Shown: positions 45,963 through 57,316 of the stretch, in pieces
How the letters are laid out: every line of letters begins with the position of its first letter
Numbering within the stretch: the first letter of the stretch is position 1
Assembly (NCBI GenBank): GCA_916613615.1
Contig: OU744730.1
Span: forward strand, 23,562,406-23,626,405
Direction of reading: 5' to 3'
Source: Steromphala cineraria
Taxonomy: Eukaryota; Mollusca; Gastropoda; Trochida; Trochidae
DNA length: 64,000 nucleotides
Notes under the pieces: model-generated
Database searches by the model: none
The model's input: the letters and a program-made list of their open reading frames with translations, nothing else
What the model was told of the DNA's origin: nothing
Translations under genes and position numbers: made by a program

Positions 45963-46225
45963 AGGGACAGTAGCACACTTTTATTGTAAGGGAGAAAATG
46001 GGTGACATTTCTCTGCTAGAGCAAGAGGAATCCATTTCTCTACCGTGCCTGTAGAATTTGCTTGATACTTGATGGCAATTTTTACTACGGAAAAGGTATT
46101 CAGGAATGAGATGTTTAATTGACCATCTGAAGGTAATACATTAAGCATAAAGTAATATTTTACGGTAGGAAAGGGGGAGGAGGGGGTGAAAACAATAGAA
46201 TTTCTAAAACGTGAAACTGCTTTTT
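45963..46225. mobile_element. Second, diverged relative sharing the same TTAA
   Basis: Directly after the shared TTAA, AGGGACAGTAGCACACTTTT resembles the terminus of the preceding element. A decayed far end may be AAAACGTGAAACTGC near 46208-46222. This gives a head-to-tail pair of related MITEs. The right limit is tentative. Confidence 0.5.
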
Positions 46226-46229
46226 TTTA

Positions 46230-49200
46230 CCTAAACCACTGCATTTTGTGCGTTTAAGCGATGTGTTTCTTCAGATAGTGCCTTTGCATATATAAGAATG
46301 GTGTCATTTTTTAATTATCTTTCGTGATTTTTTATGTATGTGAAAAAACGAAAGGGGACGTTTCTTTTGGATTTTAGTTTATTTCATTTAGATACGCGAT
46401 GTCGAAGTATGGTAAAGACTGGTAAAAGAAGCAAAGGCACACCATAATAACATGGAACACTACGAAGTAAACAGTTGCATACTACGCACGTGTCCCCATT
46501 TATTTTTCTACTACACTCCTCATTCTCCTTTCATTTCATCTGCAGCCCCACCAATGGTCGTTTTATTTCCTATCTCCAGTTTACCTCTTTAATATTCCAC
46601 CCTCTTTCACTTCACTTCACTTTATTCTCCAAAAAACACCATTAATGGTAGAAGAGTACAAAGAAATATAATGTATATGTACAAACACTAAATGGCGGTG
46701 ATTTCAAACAAAATATTATGGGATACATTCATTCTTTAAAAGAAGATTTTTACAATAAATTGACACGTCAACATACACAGGTATATTCTAGCTTTATGTT
46801 TAGTGGATGATATAACATTTATAAACTTTGCCAGGTTTCTAAGAACAATAAGAACAAGATCTGCCCGAAATAATCCAATAAATTCAATGAATCAAGTCTA
46901 GCGACCAGGAAGAGGTCAGCGAGTGGACGGAGGAAGGTAAACATTAGGCTGGACGCTACCTGACCCAGGGGCAAGGGTCAGTCATCACACAATCAGAACG
47001 TAATGATGATAGACGTGGGATTAGAGACGATAAATCAACGTCATAGTGTCCTGCTGATACTCCGAGGGAAATAATAAACTCTAGGTAAATGGTCTTTTGT
47101 CTGATATGATGTCAGCTTGTGAAGACCATTTGTATACTTTCGAATAACGACATTGATACTGACAAGTTCGTTGTCAAAGGCAATTTATATTTAAATCAGA
47201 TTGTAAAATAAAAGATGAAATACAAAATGCATTAACCAAACATTTATACATATGAGATGTACAGTTTTTGTGGTAACAAATGAAAACGAAGTTGATTAGA
47301 ATAGAATAACAGTACGTCGAGAGACTATTTTAAATTGAATGAAGTTCAGAATACCTTCCTAATTTTCATAATTTCAGTACATACTAGTGCATTATATCTT
47401 TTGTCTATTCTATGCATTACGATAGAACTTATAATTTTTTAGGTATTTTTTTATTTTACCATAAAAGATTTCGTGATATTCCGTTGGTAAGCATGAGACA
47501 TTTTAAAATATTATTGCTTCACATTATACTTATCATCATGTGAACGTATATGTCTTGACATCTTGAGCTTTGAAGATCGACAAATTTTGCAAAGACGGTA
47601 AACGTTGATATAGTTGTAAAGCTCACAAAACACCACAGGAATGCATATTACTATATGCAACAGTCGGAAAAACATCCTAAAGGAAATATATCTCCATATA
47701 GGCACAAGTAGTACTGACTCAATTGTAACAGAGAAACTAGACGGTATAAGACGAAGATTTCTAAATATGTGTTCAGACAAACATTTACAACTCAACTAAA
47801 TATTTATACAGTATAACATGTGACACTAATCCACAGATTCAAGGTAAGTATATCACTGCATGTACCTCGATATCATAAAACATGAGTTAACTCTTCTTAG
47901 ATTCAAACAAGAATGCATAAAACATCATCGTGTAAACATGTAAACATCAACAGCACCTAGACTTATTTTTAGTCTCTGAATTTTTTTATAGTAAAAATCT
48001 TATTTTATTAACTTTTTAAAAGGAGCCTCAGACAAATGGAGATTTTCAGATCAGATCTAGACTTGCTTCCATGGGGTGAATTATATGCTCAAGCGTCTGT
48101 GTGTATGACTACAACAGCACCATGTAAACAATTGTAGAGCGCAAGACATCAGAACTTCGCATTGTTTACATGCTATTACCAGCCGTTTTGGACAAACATC
48201 ACTTTTTTAACATTTGATGGATAAATTCGAACAGTTCTTAACTCATACTCACATGTTTTCTGTGGGCTGTAGACTGCAGTACATGATGTTGCGAGGAGAG
48301 ATATCCACACCAGCACATTGTCCATGCTGGACTAAACTGACCACACCATCTGTCCGGGAGAGCTGACCGTACGTTAACCTGACCGCATTGCCTACTGGAC
48401 GTCCAGTTTAAATCTGGACACTGACCTTCTTTATTAGAAGGGTTGTCTCTTTAGTGGTTCATTGCCAGTTGGGTTGCCGCTTTCAATGTACATTATGTAT
48501 ACAATGTGGGTCTGTGAAGGAAATTGTTATTTAAAGGGCGAATTATAGTTTCACATGAATATATAAGCTTCGATTATTAAACCTGCATTTAAATGATAGA
48601 AAATATATGTCTTCTGTACGTAGAAGATACGTATCATTTCCGAATGGTTTCTATAACAGATAAGAGATTATGGTTCCCAAGTATGTATAATTCACTAGAA
48701 GACTACAAAGTATAATAATGACACTGTACTAACATGATTAAAATTAATTATTCATATTTTCAAAGAAAGAAATAGCCCTGACTCTGTGTTAGCTAATGTA
48801 TTGTCACTTATTGTGCATGATCAGTTCTAAATTTTATAGTCTACAATGTGTTTCTATTATAACTTGCAAGTCGTAGAGCAGCACCAGGTGTAACAATCGT
48901 TATAAACTTAATATGATCTGTATTAGTAAGCAAATACCCGGGCATGAACATGATATATATTAAATGATTGCAAAGCAGTATTGACTGGTGTATTGCCTAC
49001 TTGTGTATGTGTTAAATGGTTAAATGGAAATGGTAATGTACACCCGAAACTTGCCTTTTATGAATAAATTCAAAACTTGAAACTTATCTTGTGAAAGTCG
49101 AGTTTAAAAAATGGCCCTAGGCCCTCTAGCATATAAGCTCTTTGAATGAACACAGTATAACACAGGGCATTTGAAGTAAATCATTGACCATTTGTGAAGA

Positions 49201-49405
49201 CGTAATTTTAATTAATGTGTGTATTTCATTTTATTTAATTATGACAAAATTCAAAAGAACCCCTACTGTTATGTATGAAGGATTCGCCCTAAGTGACACA
49301 AAGCTTATGACCTAATCCAGCTTTGTAAATTAAAAAACGCCGTGTTTCAGTCAATATAACTGCGATAATCAACTAAAAAGCAAATATGTATATCTTAATC
49401 TTACA
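46230..49405. other. AT-rich intergenic stretch
   Basis: No supported gene. The minus-strand frame at 47511-47795 (94 codons) has CKIC and HIRSH, but the spacing does not fit a C2H2 finger. No clear tandem or inverted repeats were found. Confidence 0.35.
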
Positions 49406-49409
49406 TTTT

Positions 49410-52051
49410 TAGCTCATCAGGACTGAAAGTCCAGATGGGCTTATGGCATGGCCCGTCGTCCGGCGTCCGTCCGTCGTCCGTCCGTCCGTAAACTTTTGAC
49501 ACTTTCGACTTCTCCTCATGAACCATACACATAAGAGAGCTGAAATTTTGTGTACAATTACCTTAGCATTTGGCGATTCTAATTTGTAACTTTGGTCACA
49601 ACCTTAAAAACCTATTTTTATCTTCTTCTCCAGTTCCAGAAGGACTAGAGAGTTAAAAATGATATGTGCAGACTCCTTTGCCAATGGGGATTCTAATTTG
49701 TAACTTTGGTGACCCTGTGACCCCAAATAGGGTCACAGGGGTCACAACCATAAATACCTATTTTCATCTTCTTCTCCAGTTCCAAAAGGAGTAGAGAGTT
49801 AAAAATTATATGTGCAGACTCCTTGGCCAATGGGGATTCTACATTGTAGATTTCGTGACCCCATGACCCCAATTAGGGTCACAGGGGTCACAACCTTAAA
49901 AACCTATTTTCATCTTCTTCTCCAGTACTAAAAGGACTAAAGAGTTGAAAATGATATGTGCAGACTCCTTGGCCAATGGGGATTCTACATTGTAGATTTC
50001 GTGACCCCATGACCCCAATTAGGGTCACAGGGGTCACAACCTTAAAAACCTATTTTCATCTTCTTCTCCAGTACTAAAAGGACTAAAGAGTTGAAAATGA
50101 TATGTGCAGACTCCTTGGCCAATGGGGATTCTACATTGTAGATTTCGTGACCCCATGACCCCAATTAGGGTCACAGGGGTCACAACCTTAAAAACCTATT
50201 TTCATCTTCTTCTCCAGTACTAAAAGGACTAAAGAGTTGAAAATGATATGTGCAGACTCCTTGGCCAATGGGGATTCTAAATTGTAGATTTCGTGACCCC
50301 ATGACCCCAAATAGGGTCACAGGGGTCACAACCATAAATACCTATTTTCATCTTCTTCTCCAGTTCCAAAAGGAGTAGAGAGTTAAAAATTATATGTGCA
50401 GACTCCTTGGCCAATGGGGATTCTACATTGTAGATTTCGTGACCCCATGACCCCAATTAGGGTCACAGGGGTCACAACCTTAAAAACCTATTTTCATCTT
50501 CTTCTCCAGTACTAAAAGGACTAAAGAGTTGAAAATGATATGTGCAGACTCCTTGGCCAATGGGGATTCTAAATTGTAGATTTCGTGACCCCATGACCCC
50601 AATTAAGGTCACAGGGGTTACAACCGTAAAAACCTATTATCATCTTCTTCTCCAGTTCATAAAGGAGTAGAGAGTTAAAAATTATATGTGCAGACTCCTT
50701 GGCCAATGGGGATTCTACATTGTAGATTTCGTGACCCCATGACCCCAATTAGGGTCACAGGGGTCACAACCTTAAAAACCTATTTTCATCTTCTTCTCCA
50801 GTTCTAAAAGGACTAGAGAGTTAAAAACGATATGTGCAGACTCCTTGGCCAATGGGGATTCTAAATTGTAGATTTCGTGACCCCATGACCCCAATTAGGG
50901 TCACAGGGGTTACAACCGTAAAAACCTATTATCATCTTCTTCTCCAGTTCTAAAAGGACTAGAGAGTTGAAAGTGATATGTGCAGACTCCTTGGACAATG
51001 GGGATTCTAATTTGTAACTTTGGTGACCCTGTGACCCCAAATAGGTTCACAGGGGTCAAAACCTTAAAAACCTATTTTCATCTTCTTCTCCAGTTCTAAA
51101 AGGACTAGAGAGTTGAAAGTGATATGTGCAGACTCCTTGGACAATGGGGATTCTAATTTGTAACTTTGGTGAACCTGTGACCCCAAATAGGGTCACAGGG
51201 GTCACAACCTTAAAAACCTATTTTCATCTTCTTCTCCAGTACTAAAAGGACTAAAGAGTTGAACATGATATGTGCAGACTCCTTGGCCAATCGGGATTCT
51301 TAATTGTAGATTTCGTGACCCCATGACCCCAAATAGGGTCACAGGGGTCACAACCTTAAAAACCAATTCTCATCTTCTTCTTCAGTTCCAAAAGGTCTAG
51401 AGAGTTAATATTGATATGTGAAGACTCCTTGGACAATTGGGATTCTAATTTGTAACTTTGTTGACCCTGTGACCCCAAATAGGGTCACAGGGGTCACAAC
51501 CTTAAAAAACTATTTTCATCTTCTTCTCAAGTTCCAAAAGGTTTAGAGAGCTTAAATTATATGTGCAGACTCTTTGGCCAATGGGGATTCTAAATTATAG
51601 ATTTCGTGACCCCATGACCCCAATTAGGGTCACAGGGGTCACAACCTTAAAAACTTATTTTCATCATCATCTTTAGCTCCTAAAGGTCTATTGAGCTGAA
51701 AGACTGCATGTAGACTCCTTGGCCAATTGGGATTTTAAATTGTAGGTTTCGTGACCCCATGACCCCAAATAGGGTCACAGGGGTCACAATTTTAAAAACC
51801 TATTTTTCTCCATTTGATGACAGTCTTTATTTCTCCTTGGATATTTTAGTGTGGACTTTTTCACTGTCTGATATTGGCGATCTAGAAAGTGTTGAATAAT
51901 AATAAATCATTTCGGTAAGGAAATTTATTCCGAAATCGTTACATTTGTTTTGTAATTTTTTTATAGGTTTTCTTGCAATAAGTAGCATCAGTTTCATTTT
52001 TAGCTCATCTGGCCTGTATAAAGCAAACTTGATATGATGCCTGATGAGCTA
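49410..52051. mobile_element. TAGCTCATC-ended element carrying a 146-bp satellite
   Basis: It starts TAGCTCATCAGG (49410) with GATGGGCTTATGGCATGG and CGTCCGTCCGTCCGTAAAC and ends CCTGATGAGCTA (to 52051), like the short copy at 42455-43040. A tiny deleted version, TAGCTCATCTGGCC...GATGAGCTA, sits at 52001-52051. The right end may therefore belong to that mini-copy rather than to the large element. The interior is the tandem array. Confidence 0.65.
49567..51800. repeat. Satellite array, 146-bp period, about 15 units
   Basis: The anchor ATGTGCAGACTCCTTGG recurs with its GTG at 49666, 49812, 49958, 50104, 50250, 50396, 50542, 50688, 50834, 50980, 51126, 51272 and 51418, always 146 bp apart; the next is 145. 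Each unit has a hairpin of the type GTGACCCCATGACCC / GGGTCACAGGGGTCAC and a CATCTTCTTCTCCAG block. Several consecutive units (about 49850-50280) look identical. A variant unit with AACCATAAATACC recurs 584 bp (four units) apart. This indicates recent homogenisation. Confidence 0.95.
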
Positions 52052-52334
52052 CAGAGCCAATGGCTCTATTTTTTTTCATGGCAACAATTTGGACTTAGTC
52101 TTTTTCAAGGGTTTCAGCATCAAATCATTTAGAATTTTGAATATTTTGTTTGCTACAATTGTGGAGTTGATCACAAACAAATGCCCAAGTTTGCTAAGGC
52201 CTGAAGAAGGCGGAACAGGGGAAGGCGAAACCCCCAGTTTCGGGGTTGCTCTGCTTCTGTGGTATCCAGCAAACGCTAATCTAGTTTTAAGCCTGCTGAA
52301 GATACACGGTTCATCACTGTTCTTGGTCGAGTCA

Positions 52335-52487
52335 GTACCTGGTCAAAATCTTGACCGAAAACTATGATGTCATCCAGGAAACAGAGACATTTGTTCCACT
52401 AGAGACCTCTGAGAATCATTTCAATCAACCTTTCGAATGTGGAGGCAGCATTACGCAGACCAAATGGCATGACATTCCATTCAAACA
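52335..52487 (-). pseudogene. Ty3/Gypsy reverse-transcriptase relic
   Basis: The minus strand from 52487 reads FEWNVMPFGLRNAASTFERL, then a stop, then CLCFLDDIIVFGQDFD. These are consecutive Ty3/Gypsy RT blocks (MPFGLxNAxxTF and the catalytic FLDDI). Further downstream a degenerate stretch to about 52160 includes SRLK in one frame and SSAGLKL in another. No LTR, protease or integrase was seen. One in-frame stop and the truncation make it non-functional. Confidence 0.85.
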
Positions 52488-52489
52488 TA

Positions 52490-52690
52490 TTTTCATCTTC
52501 TTCTCTAGGAGCACAAGGCCTAGAAAGCTGAAACTTTGCATATAGACTCCTTGACTAGTGAGGATCACAAATTGTAGCCAAACCCTAAAAACATATTTTC
52601 ATCTGCTTCTCTAGGAACCATGTGAATATACTCTTTGACTTGTGAGGATTATGATATATAGCTTTTGTGGCCCTGTGGCCCCTACCGGGA
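52490..52690. repeat. Diverged copy of the TAGCTCATC-element interior
   Basis: ATATTTTCATCTTCTTCTCTAGG, AGACTCCTTGACTAGTGAGG and GGAACCATGTGAATATACTC match the interior of the short element at about 42660-42860. The Gypsy relic is therefore embedded among pieces of that family. Confidence 0.75.
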
Positions 52691-52699
52691 ATCCTCGTA

Positions 52700-54985
52700 T
52701 TTAAGTCATTCTCAAAAGTTGCAGCTTTTTCACATACTGGAATAACAGAAATCATTCCTTGTTAACTTCTAACTTACAATCTAACTGGCAGGTAGTTAAA
52801 TTGTAACCTAAATGACCAAATAAAAAATTTTCGGTTATTTTTGTTACCAAAAATATGCTTTTTGGCTTGTATCTAGGTGCAAAGTCCAGGAATCAGATGT
52901 CTATGTTTTTCTTATCCTAGTTATTTTTTATTCTGTAGGTATTCTAAAATGTAGTGCTTTTCCTCATTCCTGATATATTTTTACAACTTTTTTGTGAAAA
53001 TTTTATGTGAAAATTTGAATTACTAACTTGTATACGAGCAAAATGTCTTTCCTGTAACAGGTATATAAAATTCAGGGGAAACAATTATCCATAATCTTTT
53101 GAAAGAAAACACTTCTGTCATGCTGATCATCAACCATAGGTTTAGAGTATTGAAGATGCCTTGTTGACTCCAAAACAACTTGCTTGCTGAAAATTTTGAT
53201 AGAGAAGTGAAACATGTTGAGTATATTTTATTGGCGTCTTTCAGATAACGCAAATTATCAAAAAAATAATCACATTTCAAGAGGTGCGTCTTTCTCTATG
53301 GATGCTGCACCAAAAGCACTACACAATGATGGTGTATGAAATGGGACAAGGACTGTTCATTACTTTTCAATTGATGAACAAATGGAATTTGTCTTTCGTA
53401 TAACAGTCTTTTCTGTAACAGATGTGTTTGTTATTGGAAAGACCATTATTGTTACTGCAAAGACATATGAATAGATATTTGCATCTTACTTGTTTGTTTC
53501 AACAAGAATTTGATTGCCAGTTACAATGTAGGATGTCCCATGAGCTTCTTTACCAGAGGGGATGAAAGCATCCTTTTCTGCAGTCAATCAGACAAGTTCT
53601 TGTCAAGGGTTGTTATTTAAAAGACATTATCGTTACTGTAAAGACAATTGAATATTTACTCGAAAATAAACATTATACTTGGTTGTTTCTTCCTTCTAAA
53701 TTTGTACTGAACTCATGACTTGTCTTTGAGAATCATATTTTGTAAAACATTTTCATTTTTTTCTGCAACAATGTGTATATTTTAAGTCTATGGTATATAG
53801 ATGTTACATGAAAGACATACTGTGTTACTGTAAAAGACATCCAAGAAACTAATACTTAATTTGAGAATATATTTGTCTGTGCATTAAAATTTTCATTAAA
53901 TGTATGGAATAACTATGCCTTTTGCTCTACTAAGAGGTCTGTGTTTTAGCCACATATCATCAAATTTATTTCTTAAGACTGTTATTTGAAAGACGGCATT
54001 GGTGAACAATGCTGAAATATGGCATATACCCAGATAAAAAAAAATTTAAATATTGCAATATATGAGAAATGGTATTTATTTGTACATTTATGTGGCATGA
54101 CTATGGAAGGAAAATAACAAAAACATAAGATTTCGATGAAACTTTTCTAAATTGGCAAGATTTCTTTACTCCAACAAGTGATAATATTTTGTCTTTCCTG
54201 TAACAGTCAATGTCTTTAACATAACAAGCAGAAAAACTTCTTGGTCCTGTTTTAGTAAAGTATTAGATAAATAATAAGTAAAATTTTCTGAGGATCTGAT
54301 GTGAGAAACGTAAATCCTACCTGCCTTGTGCAAAGAGGTCACATATTTATGTTTCGTTAAACAAACGTTCTTTCTTATTTGAAGCATTTTCTTTCCAATA
54401 ACAATTTGTGTCTTTGGAATAACAGAACTGTCTTTCATGTAACATGACCAAAACGTAATTGATTTATTACCTTAAAAGGTAAAAATGCTTGTCATAAAAT
54501 GTCAAAAAAACTTAAAACGTGATCACATGATCTCTTATAGCTATCTACATTTTATTCTTTATGTTTAGGTCAATTGATATAAAGAGAATTTGTAAGAACC
54601 AACATGCTTAATTTGTTCAACCAACTTGGTGTACAAGTGAAAATGAATATGAAAATATTACTTGATATTTTTCTTTTTACATTTGAGTAACAACATATAT
54701 GCTAAGGTAGATACTACAATGCAACATCTTTACATACAAATGCTTTTTAAAGAAAACACACAAGCATAACTATCGTTACTGGAAAGACATTGTCTCTTCA
54801 TCCTCATCAGTGTAATAAGTGTTAATTAAGATATCATACATAATTAAGCCTCAAATACCTTTGAAATCTTATGTTTAAAAATGTACACTACCATTTGTGA
54901 AAGAAAAAATCTAGAATCCTTATTTAATTTTTTTTGTCTTTTATACACAAAAAAGCTGCATCTTTTGAGAATGACCCATTTACGC
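52700..54985. mobile_element. About 2.3-kb element with inverted ends and repeated GTCTTTCCTGTAACAG motif
   Basis: AGTCATTCTCAAAAGTTGCAGCTTTTT near 52706-52732 and its complement (near 54953-54980) form inverted ends with about two differences. In between, a motif close to GTCTTTCCTGTAACAG occurs in both orientations at about 53044, 53392, 53407, 53445, 53625, 53817, 54190, 54410, 54443 and 54777. No transposase frame is seen; frames that cross the motif reflect the repeat. The outermost boundary and the target duplication are not fixed. Confidence 0.6.
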
Positions 54986-54989
54986 CCTG

Positions 54990-55975
54990 CCGTTATTAAG
55001 CTCATCGGCTTATTGGCGAGTTTTTGATTTTCTAATTTAGCCCAGGTGAACTGCGAATGATAAAAAAAGAGTGACACTTGAAATGTGATAAGTTTGTCAA
55101 TCCAACATGTGGGGAAAAGAGATGGTAGCTTTTACAACTTTGTGACTTCAACTATGCAGTTAAACTTTTACTATTTTTATTTTGTTAATAGTTTATTAAA
55201 AACCGAAACCTGTTCGAGTTTTTAAGCAACCCTTTCGAGATGATTTCAGTGAGTTTTTTTTTACTTGCTGTCGTCCATGTTTTACCGATAACCAAACTAC
55301 ATGTATAGTGGTTATCAAGAAAAAGACATTTGAACCATTATTGATAATCTCACCACATGATGCATTGATTGTTACACGTTTTTCTAAACAAAATGAAAAG
55401 CTTTGTTGAGATTAACTAGAGCCTCTAGACTTTTACTCTCACATACATTAAGTTGTTATTTCTTTGCATAACATAAATGATTTTTATAACCTGAAATAGA
55501 TCAACACAAATACTATTTGTAGAATAGCAGCATATACGTCCCATGAACATATTCAGATGGTTAGTTATATACATAAGTAAACCTCCACACTTTATGTGAA
55601 TATTTATTTTATCGTATCCTTGCATCACCAATCAATATCATAAATGCATGTGGATTTACTTGCACATTTAAACAAGTGAAAGAGTGGCATTGATATATCA
55701 ATATGTGTACATGTATGCATTTTGATATTATCATACGTTTCCCCCATTCCAGAGTTAGTTCTGATAGATATTGATCAAGGGAATAAGTACGGAGGAAATT
55801 AAGCAGACAATGTATTATTGCGCTTCCTTTGCTTCACCGAGAAGATCATGGCTTATGTTAGACCCAAATGCAAACATAGACAATATCATGAGTTATACAG
55901 TTAAGAGTCACTTGTCAGGTAACCGGTTCATAAAATATATTTCACTGAGAGATCAATAAACACAAGATAGGAAAT
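54990..55975. other. AT-rich stretch without recognised feature
   Basis: No supported gene or repeat; frames such as 55425-55631 show no family resemblance. Confidence 0.35.
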
Positions 55976-55978
55976 GTT

Positions 55979-56248
55979 TCATTTCACCAATGAAAATCCA
56001 TGTCTGGCAGTCAGTGTGATCTCATATATATTACTCAATATAATAAGCTGAATTGCTAAAGTAGTATTTGCAATTTGAACATTTAAATGAAAGGAAATTA
56101 TTTGTTGCCTTCCTGGCAACTTCCAACTAGATAAATCACCCAACACAAGACTGTATTGTTCTAGATCTGAAACATCATAAATGAGATTTTTCTTTTTGAC
56201 CAATGATATTGCATCATTAACTGCTATCAGTTTTTGTGAAGTTTCCAT
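55979..56248 (-). CDS. Hypothetical ORF, possible first exon
   Basis: An ATG at 56248 in the favourable context GGCGATGG opens an 89-codon minus-strand frame ending in TGA at 55979-55981. Its composition looks protein-like (SDLEQYSLVLGDLSSW, LPGRQQIISFHLNV) and free of repeats, unlike most frames here. The frame also stays open upstream through eight GCG (Ala) codons to a stop near 56307, so the start could lie elsewhere. I do not recognise a family. A GTGAAA near the end (about 55987) could be a splice donor, which would make this exon 1 of a gene running to lower coordinates. It could equally be a chance ORF. Confidence 0.35.
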   Translation of the reverse strand: METSQKLIAVNDAISLVKKKNLIYDVSDLEQYSLVLGDLSSWKLPGRQQIISFHLNVQIANTTLAIQLIILSNIYEITLTARHGFSLVK

Positions 56249-56272
56249 CGCCGCCGCCGCCGCCGCCGCCGC
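56249..56272. repeat. CGC trinucleotide repeat, 8 units
   Basis: A perfect 24-bp run on the plus strand, GCG on the minus strand, directly upstream of the ATG at 56248. It would be a 5' UTR repeat or a polyalanine tract. Confidence 0.95.
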
Positions 56273-56329
56273 ACTCGTACTACTAGCTATAACTTTTTTC
56301 CACTAAGCTTTCCAGAACTCTTATTCATA

Positions 56330-56998
56330 CCTTACTACTCATACCTCAGGAGAACGATTTTGACACGTTCACTTTCAAGGTCAAAGGTCAAGGTCACGAG
56401 CTATGTATTCACTCTTAGAAGTCCTTGTAAACACGGTAACTTGAAAAGTTTTTCTGCTATAAAGCTCTATCTTGGTATATATCATCATTGGAAAAGTAAA
56501 CAATTTTGAAAAGGTTTTGGCTACAATCCGTCAAAGGTCAAGGTCACAACAAGGTCATGACTTAAGCATGTTTTAGCGAACTGCTTTATTTTAACTATGA
56601 ACACTTTGAAACAATACATGATTGTTATACTCAATAAAAAGTGTTCAATTATTGTGTGACCTTGAAGGTCAAAGGTCAAGGTCATGAGATATGAGTTATT
56701 ACAAAATGCACTAAATTTTGATATAACTTTATCCCATTAGCTTTTCAGAACTCATGAACATGTCTAAATGTTAATACTTCCAGGGAATCATTATGACATG
56801 TTCACTTTCAAGTTCAAAGGTCAAGGTCACGAGTTATAAAATCACCACAAAATTCTTTGTAAACACGGTAACTTGAAAAGTTTTTTGTGCTATGAAGCTC
56901 TTACTTGGTATATATCATCCTTGGAAAAGTAAAAAATTTTGAAAAGGTTTCGGCTACAATCCGTCAAAGGTCAAGGCCACAGCAAGGTCATGACTTAA
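56330..56998. repeat. AAGGTCAAAGGTCA repeat, two copies about 437 bp apart
   Basis: GTTCACTTTCAAG, TCAAAGGTCAAGGTCACGAG, GTAAACACGGTAACTTGAAAAG, ATATATCATC and CAAGGTCATGACTTAA appear in order at 56370-56566 and again at 56800-56998. The second copy is cut at its TTAA by the piggyBac-type element; the first copy runs on as TTAAGCATG. Confidence 0.9.
56995..56998. repeat. TTAA target site, outer piggyBac-type element
   Basis: GACTTAA|CCCTTACG here, versus GACTTAAGCATG in the uninterrupted repeat copy near 56563. Confidence 0.8.
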
Positions 56999-57316
56999 CC
57001 CTTACGATGCGGCTATATAATTTTGCTCAACTAGCCCCCCGGTGGCGACATTGTTTTGTCCGGTGCCAGCCACCGTTATATCCTGATTGCACCGCCCACT
57101 GAATATTTTTATGTAGCGAGTCCCGGGTCTTTTACAACAATTGGTGTATCTATTTCGCGGATCCCAGATTTTTTGTTTAGAGCCTTGTAAAATGTTTATT
57201 TATGCACACACAATAATTCTTTTTACATGGACTTCTAGATACACTGTGCCTCTTTATAAATATATAAAAAAACATTACGATGCGCCTCATATTTTTTTTC
57301 CCACAGTCATCAAAAG

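Noticed and set aside
47511..47795. C2H2 zinc-finger protein on the minus strand
   Set aside because: CKIC and HIRSH are present but separated by about 9 residues rather than 12, with no second finger or other family sign.
52044..52367. Plus-strand ORF as a gene
   Set aside because: It is antisense to the Gypsy RT relic and crosses a TAGCTCATC mini-copy.
54166..54438. Minus-strand ORF as a gene
   Set aside because: Its ends are made of the GTCTTTCCTGTAACAG motif read in one frame; no family resemblance.
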